Assembly: GCF_000365425.1 (NCBI RefSeq) | Contig: NZ_AQOV01000001.1 | Span: 2,356,001 to 2,420,000, forward strand | DNA from: Methylomonas sp. MK1 | Lineage (GTDB): Bacteria; Pseudomonadota; Gammaproteobacteria; Methylococcales; Methylomonadaceae | Reading direction: 5' to 3' | DNA: 64,000 nt | In this document: positions 1 through 9,025 of the stretch, piece by piece | How positions within the stretch are numbered: position 1 is the stretch's first letter | Layout of the letters: the number at the start of each line of letters is the position of its first letter | The notes under the pieces: generated by a model | What the model was told of the DNA's origin: nothing | Seen by the model: the letters and a program-made list of their open reading frames with translations, nothing else | Databases searched by the model: none | Made by a program: the position numbers and the translations under genes

Positions 1-572
1 TCAACGCCTACCGGCACGGGGTATTTCCCTGGTTCAATCCCGGCGAGCCTATTCTGTGGTGGTCGCCCGACCCGCGATTGGTATTGTTTCCCGAACATCT
101 GAATATTTCTCGCAGCCTGGCGAAAACCCTGCGTAAGCAATTATTCGAGATTCGTTACGACAGCGCTTTTCGCCAAGTGATCGATGCGTGCGCGGCGCCG
201 CGTAGCGAAGACGGCGGCACCTGGATTACCGACGACATCCGCCAAGCCTATATCACCCTACACCACCTGGGTATCGCGCACAGCTGCGAAGCCTGGCTGG
301 ACGGCCAATTGGTGGGCGGCCTGTACGGCATTGCCATTGGCCAAGTGTTTTTCGGCGAATCGATGTTTCATCGTAAAACCGACGCCTCCAAAGTGGTGTT
401 TGTGCATCTGGTTCAGCAACTCAGCGCTTGGGGTTATCAAGTCATCGACTGTCAGGTCAGCAGCGAACACTTACTCAGCCTTGGCGCGGCGGAAATCCCT
501 CGCAGCCGCTTTGTAGAACTGCTGGACAGGCTTTGCGATCAAACACCGACGCCCGACGCTTGGCAAGCATGA
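1..572 (+). CDS. aat: Leucyl/phenylalanyl-tRNA--protein transferase, 5' end outside the window
   Basis: The frame is open from base 3, so the gene begins before the window; about 189 codons are visible. The visible N-terminal part carries the family blocks GVFPWF and WWSPDPR, and the middle has GIAHSCEAW and GGLYGIAIG, which form the aminoacyl-tRNA binding core of Aat. The enzyme adds Leu or Phe from charged tRNA to the N-terminal Arg or Lys of proteins, marking them for ClpS/ClpAP degradation in the cytoplasm. Its TGA stop overlaps the ATG of bpt by two bases, so the two N-end-rule transferases are translationally coupled. Identification is secure. Confidence 0.95.
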   Translation, partial: NAYRHGVFPWFNPGEPILWWSPDPRLVLFPEHLNISRSLAKTLRKQLFEIRYDSAFRQVIDACAAPRSEDGGTWITDDIRQAYITLHHLGIAHSCEAWLDGQLVGGLYGIAIGQVFFGESMFHRKTDASKVVFVHLVQQLSAWGYQVIDCQVSSEHLLSLGAAEIPRSRFVELLDRLCDQTPTPDAWQA

Positions 573-1291
573 GTTCCATCCCGATTTGGCTGGACAGCGG
601 CCATGCCTGCGGCTATCTGGACGACCGTCTGGCACGTTCCGGCTTCGTGCATCCGTCGGTGGAGATGGACACCGCGCTGTATTCGCAACTCATCGCCCAA
701 GGCTTCCGGCGTAGCGGCGACCATGTCTACAAACCCTATTGCGAAGCTTGCCAGGCTTGCGTGCCGACGCGCTTACCGGTGTCGTCATTCCTACCGGACC
801 GTAAGCAAAAGCGCTGCATCAAGCGCAATGCGCAAACCCGGATAGTGGTCAAAGACGCCGAGTTCGACCCGCGTCATTTCCAGCTGTATCAACGCTATCT
901 AAACGCCCGTCACGACAAACCCGGCGAAGATACCGAAACCACGCCGGATGACTACATCAAATTCCTCGGTAGCAGTTGGTGCGACACGATGTTTGTGGAG
1001 TTTTTGATTGGCGGCCAATTGGCGGCCGTAGCGGTGGTCGACGTGGTAGCCGACGGTTTGTCGGCGGTGTATACCTTTTTTGACCCGGATTTTGCCGACT
1101 ACAGCCCCGGCGTTTACGCCGTGTGTTGGCAAATCGAAACCGCCAAACAATTGGGCCTGGAATATGTTTATCTGGGCTACTGGATCAAAGACTGTCGTAA
1201 AATGCGCTACAAAATCGATTATCAACCACTGTCCGGCCTGATAGACGGCCAGTGGCAAGCTATTTCAAAACAAACATTCAACGAGGACTAA
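569..1291 (+). CDS. bpt: Aspartate/glutamate leucyltransferase (Bpt)
   Basis: The protein has 240 residues, the normal size for Bpt. I chose the ATG at 569 because it sits in an ATGA overlap with the aat stop and gives the usual start MSSIPIWL; the frame stays open further upstream but that part is a shadow of aat. The N-terminal block has a Cys-rich ATE motif (GFRRSG, then YKPYCEACQACVPTR), and the C-terminal ATE domain has YVYLGYWIKDCRKMRYK. Bpt moves Leu from tRNA onto N-terminal Asp or Glu. With aat it supplies both bacterial branches of the N-end rule. The short gap to the next gene suggests one transcript. Confidence 0.95.
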   Translation: MSSIPIWLDSGHACGYLDDRLARSGFVHPSVEMDTALYSQLIAQGFRRSGDHVYKPYCEACQACVPTRLPVSSFLPDRKQKRCIKRNAQTRIVVKDAEFDPRHFQLYQRYLNARHDKPGEDTETTPDDYIKFLGSSWCDTMFVEFLIGGQLAAVAVVDVVADGLSAVYTFFDPDFADYSPGVYAVCWQIETAKQLGLEYVYLGYWIKDCRKMRYKIDYQPLSGLIDGQWQAISKQTFNED

Positions 1292-1294
1292 GCC

Positions 1295-1861
1295 GTGCCA
1301 AAAGCCAACGAACTGAAAAAGGGAACCGCCATCGAAATCAACGGCGAACCGTATGTGGTCAAAAACATCGATGTGCGCAACCCCACTTCGCGCGGCGCCA
1401 CCACGCTTTACAAAGTCCGTTTCACCCACATGAAAACCCGGCAGAAGCTGGACGAAACCTACAAAAGCGACGAGATGTTGAAAGCCGCCGATTGCTCGCG
1501 TTGCAACGTGCAATATTCCTATCAAGACGGCGACACCTATTACTTCATGAACGCCGAAACCTACGAGCAATACAGCTTGTCTGCGGAAGATTTGGAAGGC
1601 CAGACCGAGTATTTATCGGACGGCTTGGAAGGCATCATCATGCTCCTGATGGACGACGCGGCGCTGGGCATCCAGTTACCCACCACCATCACGCTGCAAA
1701 TCGTCGAAACCCCGCCATCCATGAAAGGCTCCAGCGCCACCAAACGCACCAAAACCGCCAAACTCAGTACCGGGCTGGAAGTGCAAGTCCCCGAATATAT
1801 AGAATCCGGCGAGATGATCAAGGTCAATACCGACACCGGCGAGTTTTCATCGCGGGCGTAA
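1295..1861 (+). CDS. yeiP: Elongation factor P-like protein EfpL (YeiP)
   Basis: 188 residues with a GTG start three bases after the bpt stop. The protein has the three EF-P domains: a KOW-like N-terminal domain, a central OB fold and a C-terminal OB fold ending VNTDTGEFSSRA. The loop that reaches the peptidyl-transferase centre reads NPTSRGA and carries Arg at residue 33, the tip residue of the EfpL/YeiP branch, where true EF-P has the modified Lys. EfpL helps ribosomes past certain polyproline and related stalls. A diverged second copy of the last 43 codons lies at 5526-5660, beyond the chromate cassette. Confidence 0.93.
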   Translation: MPKANELKKGTAIEINGEPYVVKNIDVRNPTSRGATTLYKVRFTHMKTRQKLDETYKSDEMLKAADCSRCNVQYSYQDGDTYYFMNAETYEQYSLSAEDLEGQTEYLSDGLEGIIMLLMDDAALGIQLPTTITLQIVETPPSMKGSSATKRTKTAKLSTGLEVQVPEYIESGEMIKVNTDTGEFSSRA

Positions 1862-2182
1862 CACCGCCCACCCCGCCCCAACCGCCGACCGAATCAGCCG
1901 TCGGCGGCAACGGCTTCACTAAATCACCTCGCTCGTTGCTCAGCACACCTCAAATCATGATTGGCGGCATGCCCGAATTCGTGTCGGAGCCGCAATGATT
2001 AACCCGGCTCTATTGGGATATTTCACAGGCATATCGTTCTGACTGAGCGAGTTCAGCCAATGCAAACTTTTATTCCTTAAAAACCAAAGCAACCAGTGCC
2101 AGCATAAGGGCTTAGCTGACCCACGCCGTCCCTGCTTTGCCTACTCTTAAGCTTGGAAAGGTCATACCCTGATTTTGTTTTT
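1862..2182. other. Intergenic region, yeiP to chrB
   Basis: Apart from the hairpin just after yeiP I see no gene here. Open frames are short and lack homology that I recognise. The stretch marks the left edge of the chromate cassette. Its composition becomes AT-rich after about 2160, where the chrB control region begins. Confidence 0.5.
1882..1907 (+). terminator. Hairpin after yeiP, possible terminator
   Basis: A perfect 8-bp stem (CCGCCGAC at 1882-1889, GTCGGCGG at 1900-1907) with a 10-base loop starts 20 bases after the yeiP stop. No T-run follows, so intrinsic termination is uncertain. Confidence 0.4.
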
Positions 2183-2205
2183 GTAAAATAATTTACATAA
2201 ATGTA
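2183..2205 (+). promoter_or_regulatory. Overlapping inverted repeats upstream of chrB, candidate operator
   Basis: Two overlapping dyads lie 12-34 bases before the chrB ATG: GTAAA-ATAA-TTTAC at 2183-2196 and TACAT-AA-ATGTA at 2194-2205, in a strongly AT-rich stretch. ChrB proteins act as chromate-responsive repressors of their own operons in other bacteria, so an operator is expected here. The assignment to ChrB is inference from position and symmetry. Confidence 0.45.
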
Positions 2206-2216
2206 TAGTTAATTAC

Positions 2217-3158
2217 ATGAATAAATGGTATCTATTAATAATCAGCCTGCCTACCGAGAACGCCACCGCGAGGATGCGCATTTGGCGATCCTTGAAAGCG
2301 TCGGGCACTGCCGTGCTGCGTGATGGCGTCTATTTGATGCCGGGTCGTGCTGAATGCCTGGAAACATTCAAAGGTCTAGCTTTAGAGGTCAAAGCATCGG
2401 GCGGCATGGCCTTGGTGTTGAAAACCGATGAGCCGGAATCTGAAAGTTTCGTTGCGCTCTTTGATCGTAGCGATGAGTACGCTTCGTTATTGGCCGATAT
2501 TTCCAAGCTGAGCAGTGATTTAGCTATTGATTCAGCTCCAGACCAGCTCAAGCAAGCCCGAAAACTACGCAAAGCGTTTACCGGTCTCGCGGTTATCGAC
2601 TTTTTTCCAGGTGAAGCGCAGCAACAAACTGAATCCGCATTACGCCAGCTTGAGTGGACAATCGCCCGCTTGTTATCGCCCGATGAACCGCAACCCGTCG
2701 CAGGGTTGATCAGTAAACTATCGATCAACGATTTTCAAGGCAAAACCTGGGCAACCCGGCAACGCCCCTGGGTAGATCGGTTAGCCTGTGCCTGGCTGAT
2801 TCGGCGGTTCATTGACCCGCAAGCCCAGTTACTTTGGTTGCCTTCGCCTACTGCTTGCCCGCAGGACGCCATTGGCTTTGATTTCGACGGCGCTCGATTT
2901 AGCCATAGCGATGGTCAGGTGACGTTTGAAGTCTTAGTCGCCAGCTTTGATTTGGCAACGACAGCCCTGAAACGCTTAGGCGGCTTGGTTCACTTTTTGG
3001 ATGTCGGTGGCGTACAGCCACCCGAAGCCGTGGGTATCGAGAGCGTACTGGCGGGCTTACGCGATGCCATCCAAGACGATGACCAGTTATTGGTAGCGGC
3101 CAGTGCGGTATTTGACAGCTTGCTGATCAGTTTCGAAAAAGGAGCATCCCATTCATGA
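2217..3158 (+). CDS. chrB: Chromate resistance protein ChrB
   Basis: 313 residues. The N-terminal part (WYLLIISLPTENATARMRIWR, residues about 3-23) is the ChrB N-terminal domain with a winged-helix character, and the C-terminal half from about residue 180 (ATRQRPWVDRLACAWLIRRF) is the ChrB C-terminal domain. In Ochrobactrum Tn5045-type and Cupriavidus systems ChrB senses chromate and controls chrA. Here chrB starts the cassette and its stop overlaps the ATG of chrA (ATGA), which implies coupled translation. The paired AT-rich inverted repeats upstream fit autoregulation. Domain assignment is firm; the exact signal, chromate or another oxyanion, is inferred from the family. Confidence 0.88.
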   Translation: MNKWYLLIISLPTENATARMRIWRSLKASGTAVLRDGVYLMPGRAECLETFKGLALEVKASGGMALVLKTDEPESESFVALFDRSDEYASLLADISKLSSDLAIDSAPDQLKQARKLRKAFTGLAVIDFFPGEAQQQTESALRQLEWTIARLLSPDEPQPVAGLISKLSINDFQGKTWATRQRPWVDRLACAWLIRRFIDPQAQLLWLPSPTACPQDAIGFDFDGARFSHSDGQVTFEVLVASFDLATTALKRLGGLVHFLDVGGVQPPEAVGIESVLAGLRDAIQDDDQLLVAASAVFDSLLISFEKGASHS

Positions 3159-4546
3159 GCGAATTCAATACGCCTTCTGCCGATAATCCCCAAGACCGGC
3201 CTGATCCCGTGAGCTTTTGGCAAGCCTTTCGTTTCTGGTTGAAATTGGGCTTCGTCAGCTTTGGTGGCCCGGCCGGGCAAATCGCCATCATGCATCAGGA
3301 GCTGGTGGAACGGCGGCTCTGGATTTCCGAACAACGTTTTCTGCATGCGTTGAATTACTGCATGCTGTTGCCAGGGCCGGAAGCGCAACAATTAGCCACG
3401 TATATCGGCTGGTTGATGCATCGCAGTGTCGGCGGCATCGTGGCCGGTGGCTTATTTGTACTGCCATCGCTACTGATTCTGATCGGCTTGAGCTGGGTCT
3501 ATATGGCCTACGGCGATGTCCCGGCAGTAGCCGGGGTACTGTACGGCATTAAACCGGCGGTGACGGCGATTGTACTGTTTGCCGCTTATCGGATTGGTTC
3601 TCGTGCTTTGAAAAACGGACTGCTTTGGACCATGGCAGCCTTGGCGTTTTTGGCCATCTTCATATTCAATGCAGCGTTTCCATTGATCGTCTTGCTGGCC
3701 GCGATTCTAGGAGCGATGGGCGGTAAATGGCTACCCAAGAAATTTGCATTAGGCGGCGGGCACGGTGCAGCCAAACAAAGTTACGGTCCGGCGTTGATTG
3801 ACGACGATACGCCGACACCACTCCATGCGCTGTTTTCCTGGTCCGGCCTAATCAAAATCACCGTCATCGGCTTAATTTTATGGGGCGCTGTTATCGGTTG
3901 GTTATGTGCCGAGTACGGTTGGGACGGTACACTGACGCAAATGGGTTGGTTTTTTACCAAGGCCGCCTTGCTGACTTTCGGCGGCGCTTACGCCGTGCTG
4001 CCCTATGTCTATCAAGGCGCGGTCGAGCATTTTCACTGGCTGACACCGCAGCAAATGATGGATGGTTTGGCACTGGGTGAAACCACGCCAGGTCCCTTGA
4101 TCATGGTGGTGACCTTCGTCGGCTTCGTGGCCGGTTGGGGCCAACAAGTCCTCGGCGCGGAGCAAGTGCTGCTGGCAGGCGCGGTGGCGGCGACCGTGGT
4201 CACTTACTTCACCTTTCTACCCAGCTTCCTATTCATTCTGGCTGGCGGCCCGATCGTGGAATCGACCCACGGCAATCTGAAATTCACCGCACCGTTGACC
4301 GGCATCACCGCTGCCGTGGTCGGCGTGATTCTCAATCTGGCGGTGTTTTTTGCCTGGCATGTGTTCTGGCCGCAAGGTTTTAGCGGCCATTTCGATGCCT
4401 TTTCCGCGTTGACCAGCCTATGCGCATTCTGGGTCCTGTTCCGTTACAAGGTGAATGTCATTCCGGTGATCATGTTCTGCGGCATTGCGGGACTATTGGT
4501 TCATTTCGCCAAAATCTGGCTGACTCAGCAAGGGGTGGTTTTATGA
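3155..4546 (+). CDS. chrA: Chromate transporter ChrA (two-domain CHR family)
   Basis: 463 residues, the length of long-chain CHR proteins with two homologous halves. The first half begins with WLKLGFVSFGGPAGQIAIMH followed by ELVERR; the second half repeats the pattern with FFTKAALLTFGGAYAVLPYV and GETTPGPLIM, the signature of the CHR superfamily. About ten to twelve hydrophobic segments are visible, so it is an inner-membrane protein. ChrA expels chromate from the cytoplasm. The start overlaps the chrB stop, and its own stop overlaps the next ATG, so the three genes form a tight operon. Confidence 0.92.
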   Translation: MSEFNTPSADNPQDRPDPVSFWQAFRFWLKLGFVSFGGPAGQIAIMHQELVERRLWISEQRFLHALNYCMLLPGPEAQQLATYIGWLMHRSVGGIVAGGLFVLPSLLILIGLSWVYMAYGDVPAVAGVLYGIKPAVTAIVLFAAYRIGSRALKNGLLWTMAALAFLAIFIFNAAFPLIVLLAAILGAMGGKWLPKKFALGGGHGAAKQSYGPALIDDDTPTPLHALFSWSGLIKITVIGLILWGAVIGWLCAEYGWDGTLTQMGWFFTKAALLTFGGAYAVLPYVYQGAVEHFHWLTPQQMMDGLALGETTPGPLIMVVTFVGFVAGWGQQVLGAEQVLLAGAVAATVVTYFTFLPSFLFILAGGPIVESTHGNLKFTAPLTGITAAVVGVILNLAVFFAWHVFWPQGFSGHFDAFSALTSLCAFWVLFRYKVNVIPVIMFCGIAGLLVHFAKIWLTQQGVVL

Positions 4547-5457
4547 ACAGCATTCGTCAGCTTCCTATCTTATCGCTGGCAATGGCATCACTATTGACGG
4601 CTAATGCCATGGCTCAAGAGCCTACGCAACATGCAGCAGCCGCATCGTTGGATACCGCCAAAATCGAACAACTCACCGGAGCCAAAGGCAAACTGGATAG
4701 CGCCGAAAATGTATTTCGAGTGGCTATGCCGCGCAACGATCTCGCTGTCAGCGTGGCTGGAGTCAAAATGACAGCCGCCACCGGTTTTACCTCGTGGGCC
4801 AGCTTTACCCAGGCAGGGGACAAAACCATGGTCATGGGCGACATGGTGCTGGCGGAAGATCAGATCAATCCGGTGATGAGTACCGCACTGGACAATGGCA
4901 TCGAAGTGACGGCATTGCATAATCATTTTTTGTGGGATACGCCCAAGGTGATGTTCATGCACATCGGCGGCACCGGCGATGTTGATACCTTGGCCACCGG
5001 CATTGGCAAAGTGTTTGCCAAAATTCGGGAAACCGCTGGCACCAAACCGAAACGCAAAGCCAAATCGTTCGACGCCGCCAAAACCTCGCTTGATCCCAAA
5101 CCGCTCGAACAAATCTTGGGCGTTCCGCCCGAAAAGACAGGAGAAGTCTATAAGGTGACGATAGGCCGCACCACGCAAATGATGGATGGGCATAGCGTCG
5201 GTAAAACCATGGGCGTCAACACATGGGCGGTGTTCGCGGGCAGTGACGACAAAGCTGTTGTTGAAGGTGATTTCGCTGTTTTGGAAGCCGAACTGCAAGG
5301 TGTTTTGAAGTCATTACGGGCTTCCGGCATCGCCATTACCTCGATTCACAATCACATGGTGGGGGAATCGCCCAGAATCGTCTTTCTGCACTATTGGGGC
5401 GAAGGGCACGCCGTTGATTTGGCTAAGGCCTTTAAAGCCGCATTACCCAAAAGCTGA
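4543..5457 (+). CDS. DUF1259 (LppY/LpqO family) secreted protein of the chromate operon
   Basis: 304 residues with ATG overlapping the chrA stop. The frame is open further 5', but this start gives a clean signal peptide (MNSIRQLPILSLAMASLLT, then cleavage near ANAMAQ). The mature protein contains two tandem copies of one domain: each has a segment like WASFTQAGDKTMVMGDMVL or WAVFAGSDDKAVVEGDFAVL and then a His-rich motif, TALHNHFLWDTPKVMFMH in the first and TSIHNHMVGESPRIVFLHYW in the second. This is the DUF1259 pattern, found often next to chrBA. The paired HNH residues suggest metal or oxyanion binding in the periplasm, but the activity is unknown. Confidence 0.85.
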   Translation: MNSIRQLPILSLAMASLLTANAMAQEPTQHAAAASLDTAKIEQLTGAKGKLDSAENVFRVAMPRNDLAVSVAGVKMTAATGFTSWASFTQAGDKTMVMGDMVLAEDQINPVMSTALDNGIEVTALHNHFLWDTPKVMFMHIGGTGDVDTLATGIGKVFAKIRETAGTKPKRKAKSFDAAKTSLDPKPLEQILGVPPEKTGEVYKVTIGRTTQMMDGHSVGKTMGVNTWAVFAGSDDKAVVEGDFAVLEAELQGVLKSLRASGIAITSIHNHMVGESPRIVFLHYWGEGHAVDLAKAFKAALPKS

Positions 5458-5525
5458 GGCATTGGTCATGAAGTGGATTACCCGTGAACGGCCCAAAATT
5501 GACCGTATGCTTGTACGTGGCTGAT

Positions 5526-5660
5526 TCGTGCGGCGCCACCAACCGCACTAAACCGGCCAAACTGACCACCGGCCTGGAAGTTCAGGTGCCGGAATATATC
5601 GAAAGCGGCGAGATGGAGAAGATTAATACCGAGACTGGCAAGTATTCTTCCAGGGCTTAG
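5526..5660 (+). pseudogene. Decayed 3' fragment of a second yeiP copy
   Basis: The frame ending at TAG 5658-5660 translates to the C-terminal 40 or so residues of Efp[20 protein letters not shown], then [20 protein letters not shown] and SRA. It matches the tail of the intact yeiP (residues about 146-188) closely in protein but clearly less in DNA, with many silent changes, so it is an old paralogous or displaced end rather than a fresh duplication. Homology stops near 5526. There is no start codon or upstream part of the gene. The chromate cassette lies exactly between the intact gene and this remnant. Confidence 0.8.
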
Positions 5661-5672
5661 ACGCAGCTACCC

Positions 5673-5721
5673 TTGCCGGATGGCGGCGGGCATCGCCCCC
5701 ATCCGCCGCGGAGTCCGGCAA
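5673..5721 (+). terminator. Hairpin downstream of the yeiP remnant
   Basis: An outer stem TTGCCGGA (5673-5680) / TCCGGCAA (5714-5721) encloses further GC-rich complementarity (GGGC/GCCC). It starts 12 bases after the remnant's stop, as expected of the original yeiP terminator. No long T-run follows. Confidence 0.4.
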
Positions 5722-6059
5722 ATCATTCTTGTTGTCCGTACATTGTCCGCACTCTCACCAACACCGTCGATAAACTGCTAATGCGCTTGCCTGCCATGGA
5801 TACCACGATCCGCTACAAAACGGATCTGCAATCGCAAGGCTTATGTCTCTCTTCATCGCCCGCCCAATCTTTTCCAACGCACTAACTCAGACTACCCATT
5901 CCTTGGCTAAATCTGCCAATTTCCCCGCCTGCGGTGCTTAACTCACCGCATCTGTTAGATAAATCACGAAATTTGTCGAACTGCGCCAAAACTGTCATCT
6001 AACCGTAATGAAACTGGATTAACTTCTAACCTTAGTCAACATTCCGCCGAAAACAACGC
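5722..6059. other. Intergenic region upstream of the chemoreceptor
   Basis: No convincing gene. A 70-codon open frame across 5673-5885 starts inside the hairpin, has no ribosome site and a low-complexity composition, and I reject it. The promoter of the chemoreceptor gene should lie near the 3' end of this stretch, but no clear -35/-10 pair stands out. Confidence 0.4.
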
Positions 6060-8030
6060 ATGAAAATCAGCCAAATTTCCAAGCTCGTGACGCTGGCGCT
6101 GCTCATTGTGATCATTAGCTTCGGGATTACGGTCAGCTGGTCGTTAAATCATCTGAACAAAGCATTTGCCACAGTCGCGTTCTTTGGCCAACAAAAGGAT
6201 AAGATTTACCTCGAAATCAGTCAGCCGATTTCCACCTATTTACAGAATGGCGACACCACGTTACTCGCTGAGTTGGCGAACAATCTCAATCGACTGAGTA
6301 ATGACATCAACGCCAATACCGCGCTTTCAGAGACCATAAAGACCGCCCTGACTCAACTCATCGTCGACGTCCAACAAACCGCATTACCTGAACTGAGCGC
6401 AGCTGGAAAGCTTGCGGACCCGCAGATTTTACTGGTCAACAACGAACAACAACTTTCGGCGCATTTGCGAACCTTGCAGAACTATGTAGAGAAAGCCAGC
6501 AGCGCCGGACTCAGCGAGCAACGAAGCTACCTCATGGCGATTAGCCAGACTCAACTCGCCTTGCAAAATCTATCCCGCGCCCGACAAAGCTTTTTTTCAG
6601 AGCGGAAACAAGCATCGACTGACAATGTTCTGAATTATTTAAAGCAACTTTCTGACGCAGCTGCAACCATCGAGCATTTGCCACTGCTCGGGGTAATGAA
6701 AACTCAGGCTAGCGAAGACCAAGAGTTTACGCTTGGCAATCAAACGACTATGGCCAAAGCGGAAGATATGGCGCTCGAACCCATTGCCGAAATGCGCTAC
6801 TTGTTGAGCCGTTACGAAAAAGATCTGGCTAATGCCCGGAATATCGTCAAACAAAAACAGCTCAGCCAGAGCAATATCAATCAACAAATGCAGGCATTTC
6901 AAGAAAAACTCCTGGGCTTGGAAGACAACATCAACCGGGAGTATCAAGACTATGAACACATGCTGTATGCCGTCATGATCGCCTGCACGGTGTTGATACT
7001 GGTAACGAGCGGCATCACCCTGTTGGTCAAGCACCATCTGGCTACCATCATCAGCCGGTTCTCGATCTATGTCGACAAATTGGCGAATGGCGACTTAAGT
7101 TCGAAATTTACCTTGGAGAGTCGAATCGCAGAAATTGTGCAATTGCGCACTTCGCTGGAGAAACTGCACGCGTATTTCACTTCGTTGATTGACAACATCA
7201 ACCGAGAATCGCAGGCCTTAAAAGAATACGGTAGAAACATTGAGGCGGTAGCCCAGAATTTGAATGCTATCATCGCTGATCAACAGCAGGCCACCGAAGT
7301 CGCCGCCCGGCAGATGGCCGATCTATCCAAATCCTTCAACGGCGTAGCCTATCATGCCGCGGAATCGCAGAACTGCACCACGGAGGCAAAAAACCTTATC
7401 GAGCTTGGCGTTCGACATATCGTGCATACCAACCAGCAAGTCACCGAACTTGAGCAAGTCATCAATAAAACCGCTGACGCCTTATTGTTGTTGCAACGTG
7501 ACGCCTCGGCAATTGAGGGCGTCCTGGGCATGATCCAAAGCTTTGCCGAACAAACCAATCTGTTGGCGCTAAATGCCGCTATCGAGGCGGCGCGTGCCGG
7601 TGAGCACGGTCGAGGCTTTGCGGTGGTGGCAGATGAGGTCAGAAGCCTGGCTGGAAATACCGCCAATTCTGCCAGTCAGATTCAAGCCCTGGTCGAGAAG
7701 CTCGGCTCGGCCACGAGAACGACAGTCACTATGATGAACAATCAGCAAGCCGCGGCTACCCGCACTACCCAAGCGGTAAAACAAGTCAACGACGCAATAA
7801 AGGGTATCAATTTATCCATCGACCACATTTACGATAAAAGTTCGCAGATTTCCGAGGCAACCATCCAGCAATCGAAAGCCACTGAGCGAATCGCCGGTAA
7901 TTTCGAACAAACCGCCGAACTGGCAAAGAAAACCACGGAGGCGGCAAAAACCAATATGTTGAGTGCATCTTCCCTGACAGGCGTCAGCAACAACCTGGAA
8001 CAATTGGTCGTACAATTCAAGCTGAAATAA
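6060..8030 (+). CDS. Methyl-accepting chemotaxis protein
   Basis: 656 residues. A first membrane segment spans about residues 8-30 ([19 protein letters not shown]), followed by a long helical periplasmic sensor region of some 270 residues. A second membrane segment is [20 protein letters not shown] near residue 305, followed by a HAMP linker and a cytoplasmic coiled coil. The conserved hairpin tip is present ([20 protein letters not shown], then [13 protein letters not shown]). The ligand cannot be told from sequence; the helical periplasmic domain resembles four-helix-bundle sensors. It is monocistronic and no che genes are near, so it must signal to a chemotaxis or pilus system elsewhere. 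Confidence 0.92.
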   Translation: MKISQISKLVTLALLIVIISFGITVSWSLNHLNKAFATVAFFGQQKDKIYLEISQPISTYLQNGDTTLLAELANNLNRLSNDINANTALSETIKTALTQLIVDVQQTALPELSAAGKLADPQILLVNNEQQLSAHLRTLQNYVEKASSAGLSEQRSYLMAISQTQLALQNLSRARQSFFSERKQASTDNVLNYLKQLSDAAATIEHLPLLGVMKTQASEDQEFTLGNQTTMAKAEDMALEPIAEMRYLLSRYEKDLANARNIVKQKQLSQSNINQQMQAFQEKLLGLEDNINREYQDYEHMLYAVMIACTVLILVTSGITLLVKHHLATIISRFSIYVDKLANGDLSSKFTLESRIAEIVQLRTSLEKLHAYFTSLIDNINRESQALKEYGRNIEAVAQNLNAIIADQQQATEVAARQMADLSKSFNGVAYHAAESQNCTTEAKNLIELGVRHIVHTNQQVTELEQVINKTADALLLLQRDASAIEGVLGMIQSFAEQTNLLALNAAIEAARAGEHGRGFAVVADEVRSLAGNTANSASQIQALVEKLGSATRTTVTMMNNQQAAATRTTQAVKQVNDAIKGINLSIDHIYDKSSQISEATIQQSKATERIAGNFEQTAELAKKTTEAAKTNMLSASSLTGVSNNLEQLVVQFKLK

Positions 8031-8299
8031 GCTCAACACAGCCCGCGCGGCAAGGTGTTCGACCATTCGTTTCGAACCAGACAAGGCGGGACAATTTTGA
8101 TAATCTGACCGGGAAGGTGCCGCCAAATCAGACGGATTGAAGTTTTAATCAGCAGATGATGCATGCTAACCACGGGCGAAGTATTGGCACAGCGGACGTT
8201 ATATGTCAGGCTGTCGCCACGATGCCAACGCCGCTGGACGCAAAATGCGACGCTCTGAATCGGACGCCAGCGCTCATTTACCGTAACCCAGATCCTGTC

Positions 8300-9025
8300 A
8301 TGACTACAATTCCCCCCGTTTTAGCCGCAAACAACCTGGTTGTCGAATACCGACAGCACCGCGCGGTCGATAATTTAAATTTACAAATTCCCCAAGGCTG
8401 CGTTTACGCGCTGCTGGGCGGGAACGGTGCAGGCAAGTCCACGACCATCAGCACCTTTTTGACCTTCAACCAGCCCAGTAGCGGACAGGTTTTGATCGAA
8501 GGTGAATCGCCACACGCCAATCCCGATCTAGTGCGGGCAAAACTGGCCTATCTGCCGGAAAACGTCGCGCTATATGACGTGATGAGCGGCCTAGAGAATT
8601 TGACCTATTTTTGCACCTTGGCCCATATTCGTTTGAGCAGCGAGCAAGCCCACAGCTTATTGCTGGACAGCGGTTTGCAAGCCGATGCCCATCAGAAACG
8701 GGTGGCGGCCTATTCAAAAGGTATGCGCCAAAAAGTCGGTTTGGCTATCGCCTCCGCCAAGCAAGCCAAAGCCATGTTGCTGGACGAACCGACCTCCGGC
8801 CTGGACCCTAGCGCCGCCAACGATTTTGCCCAACGCATCCGCGCTGCCGCCGATCGCGGCATGGCAGTGCTGATGGCGACGCACGACTTGTTCAACGCCA
8901 AGCAAGTCGCCGACCGCATCGGCATCATGAAAAGCGGCCGGCTGGTGGAAGAATTCGACGCCCACACCGTACAACACGACGAACTGGAGCAAAAATATCT
9001 GGCTCATGCCCGGGGGTTGGCATGA
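8300..9025 (+). CDS. ABC transporter ATP-binding protein
   Basis: 241 residues. I chose ATG 8300 (MTTIPPVLAANNL) because the usual beta-strand start of ABC domains follows directly; the frame is open upstream to 8156 with non-conserved sequence. Walker A is GGNGAGKST at residues 40-48, the signature is YSKGMRQKVGLA, Walker B is AMLLDEPTSGLDP, and the switch His is in MATHDLF. The length and lack of extra domains fit exporters of the ABC-2 (CcmA/Nod-type) class. The stop overlaps the ATG of the first permease gene. Substrate unknown. Confidence 0.92.
   Translation: MTTIPPVLAANNLVVEYRQHRAVDNLNLQIPQGCVYALLGGNGAGKSTTISTFLTFNQPSSGQVLIEGESPHANPDLVRAKLAYLPENVALYDVMSGLENLTYFCTLAHIRLSSEQAHSLLLDSGLQADAHQKRVAAYSKGMRQKVGLAIASAKQAKAMLLDEPTSGLDPSAANDFAQRIRAAADRGMAVLMATHDLFNAKQVADRIGIMKSGRLVEEFDAHTVQHDELEQKYLAHARGLA

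Noticed and set aside
1252..1998. 248-codon plus-strand frame across yeiP
   Set aside because: Out-of-frame shadow, rich in Arg and His; yeiP in the other frame is complete and conserved.
5673..5885. 70-codon open frame after the yeiP remnant
   Set aside because: Starts inside a hairpin, no ribosome site, no protein-like pattern.
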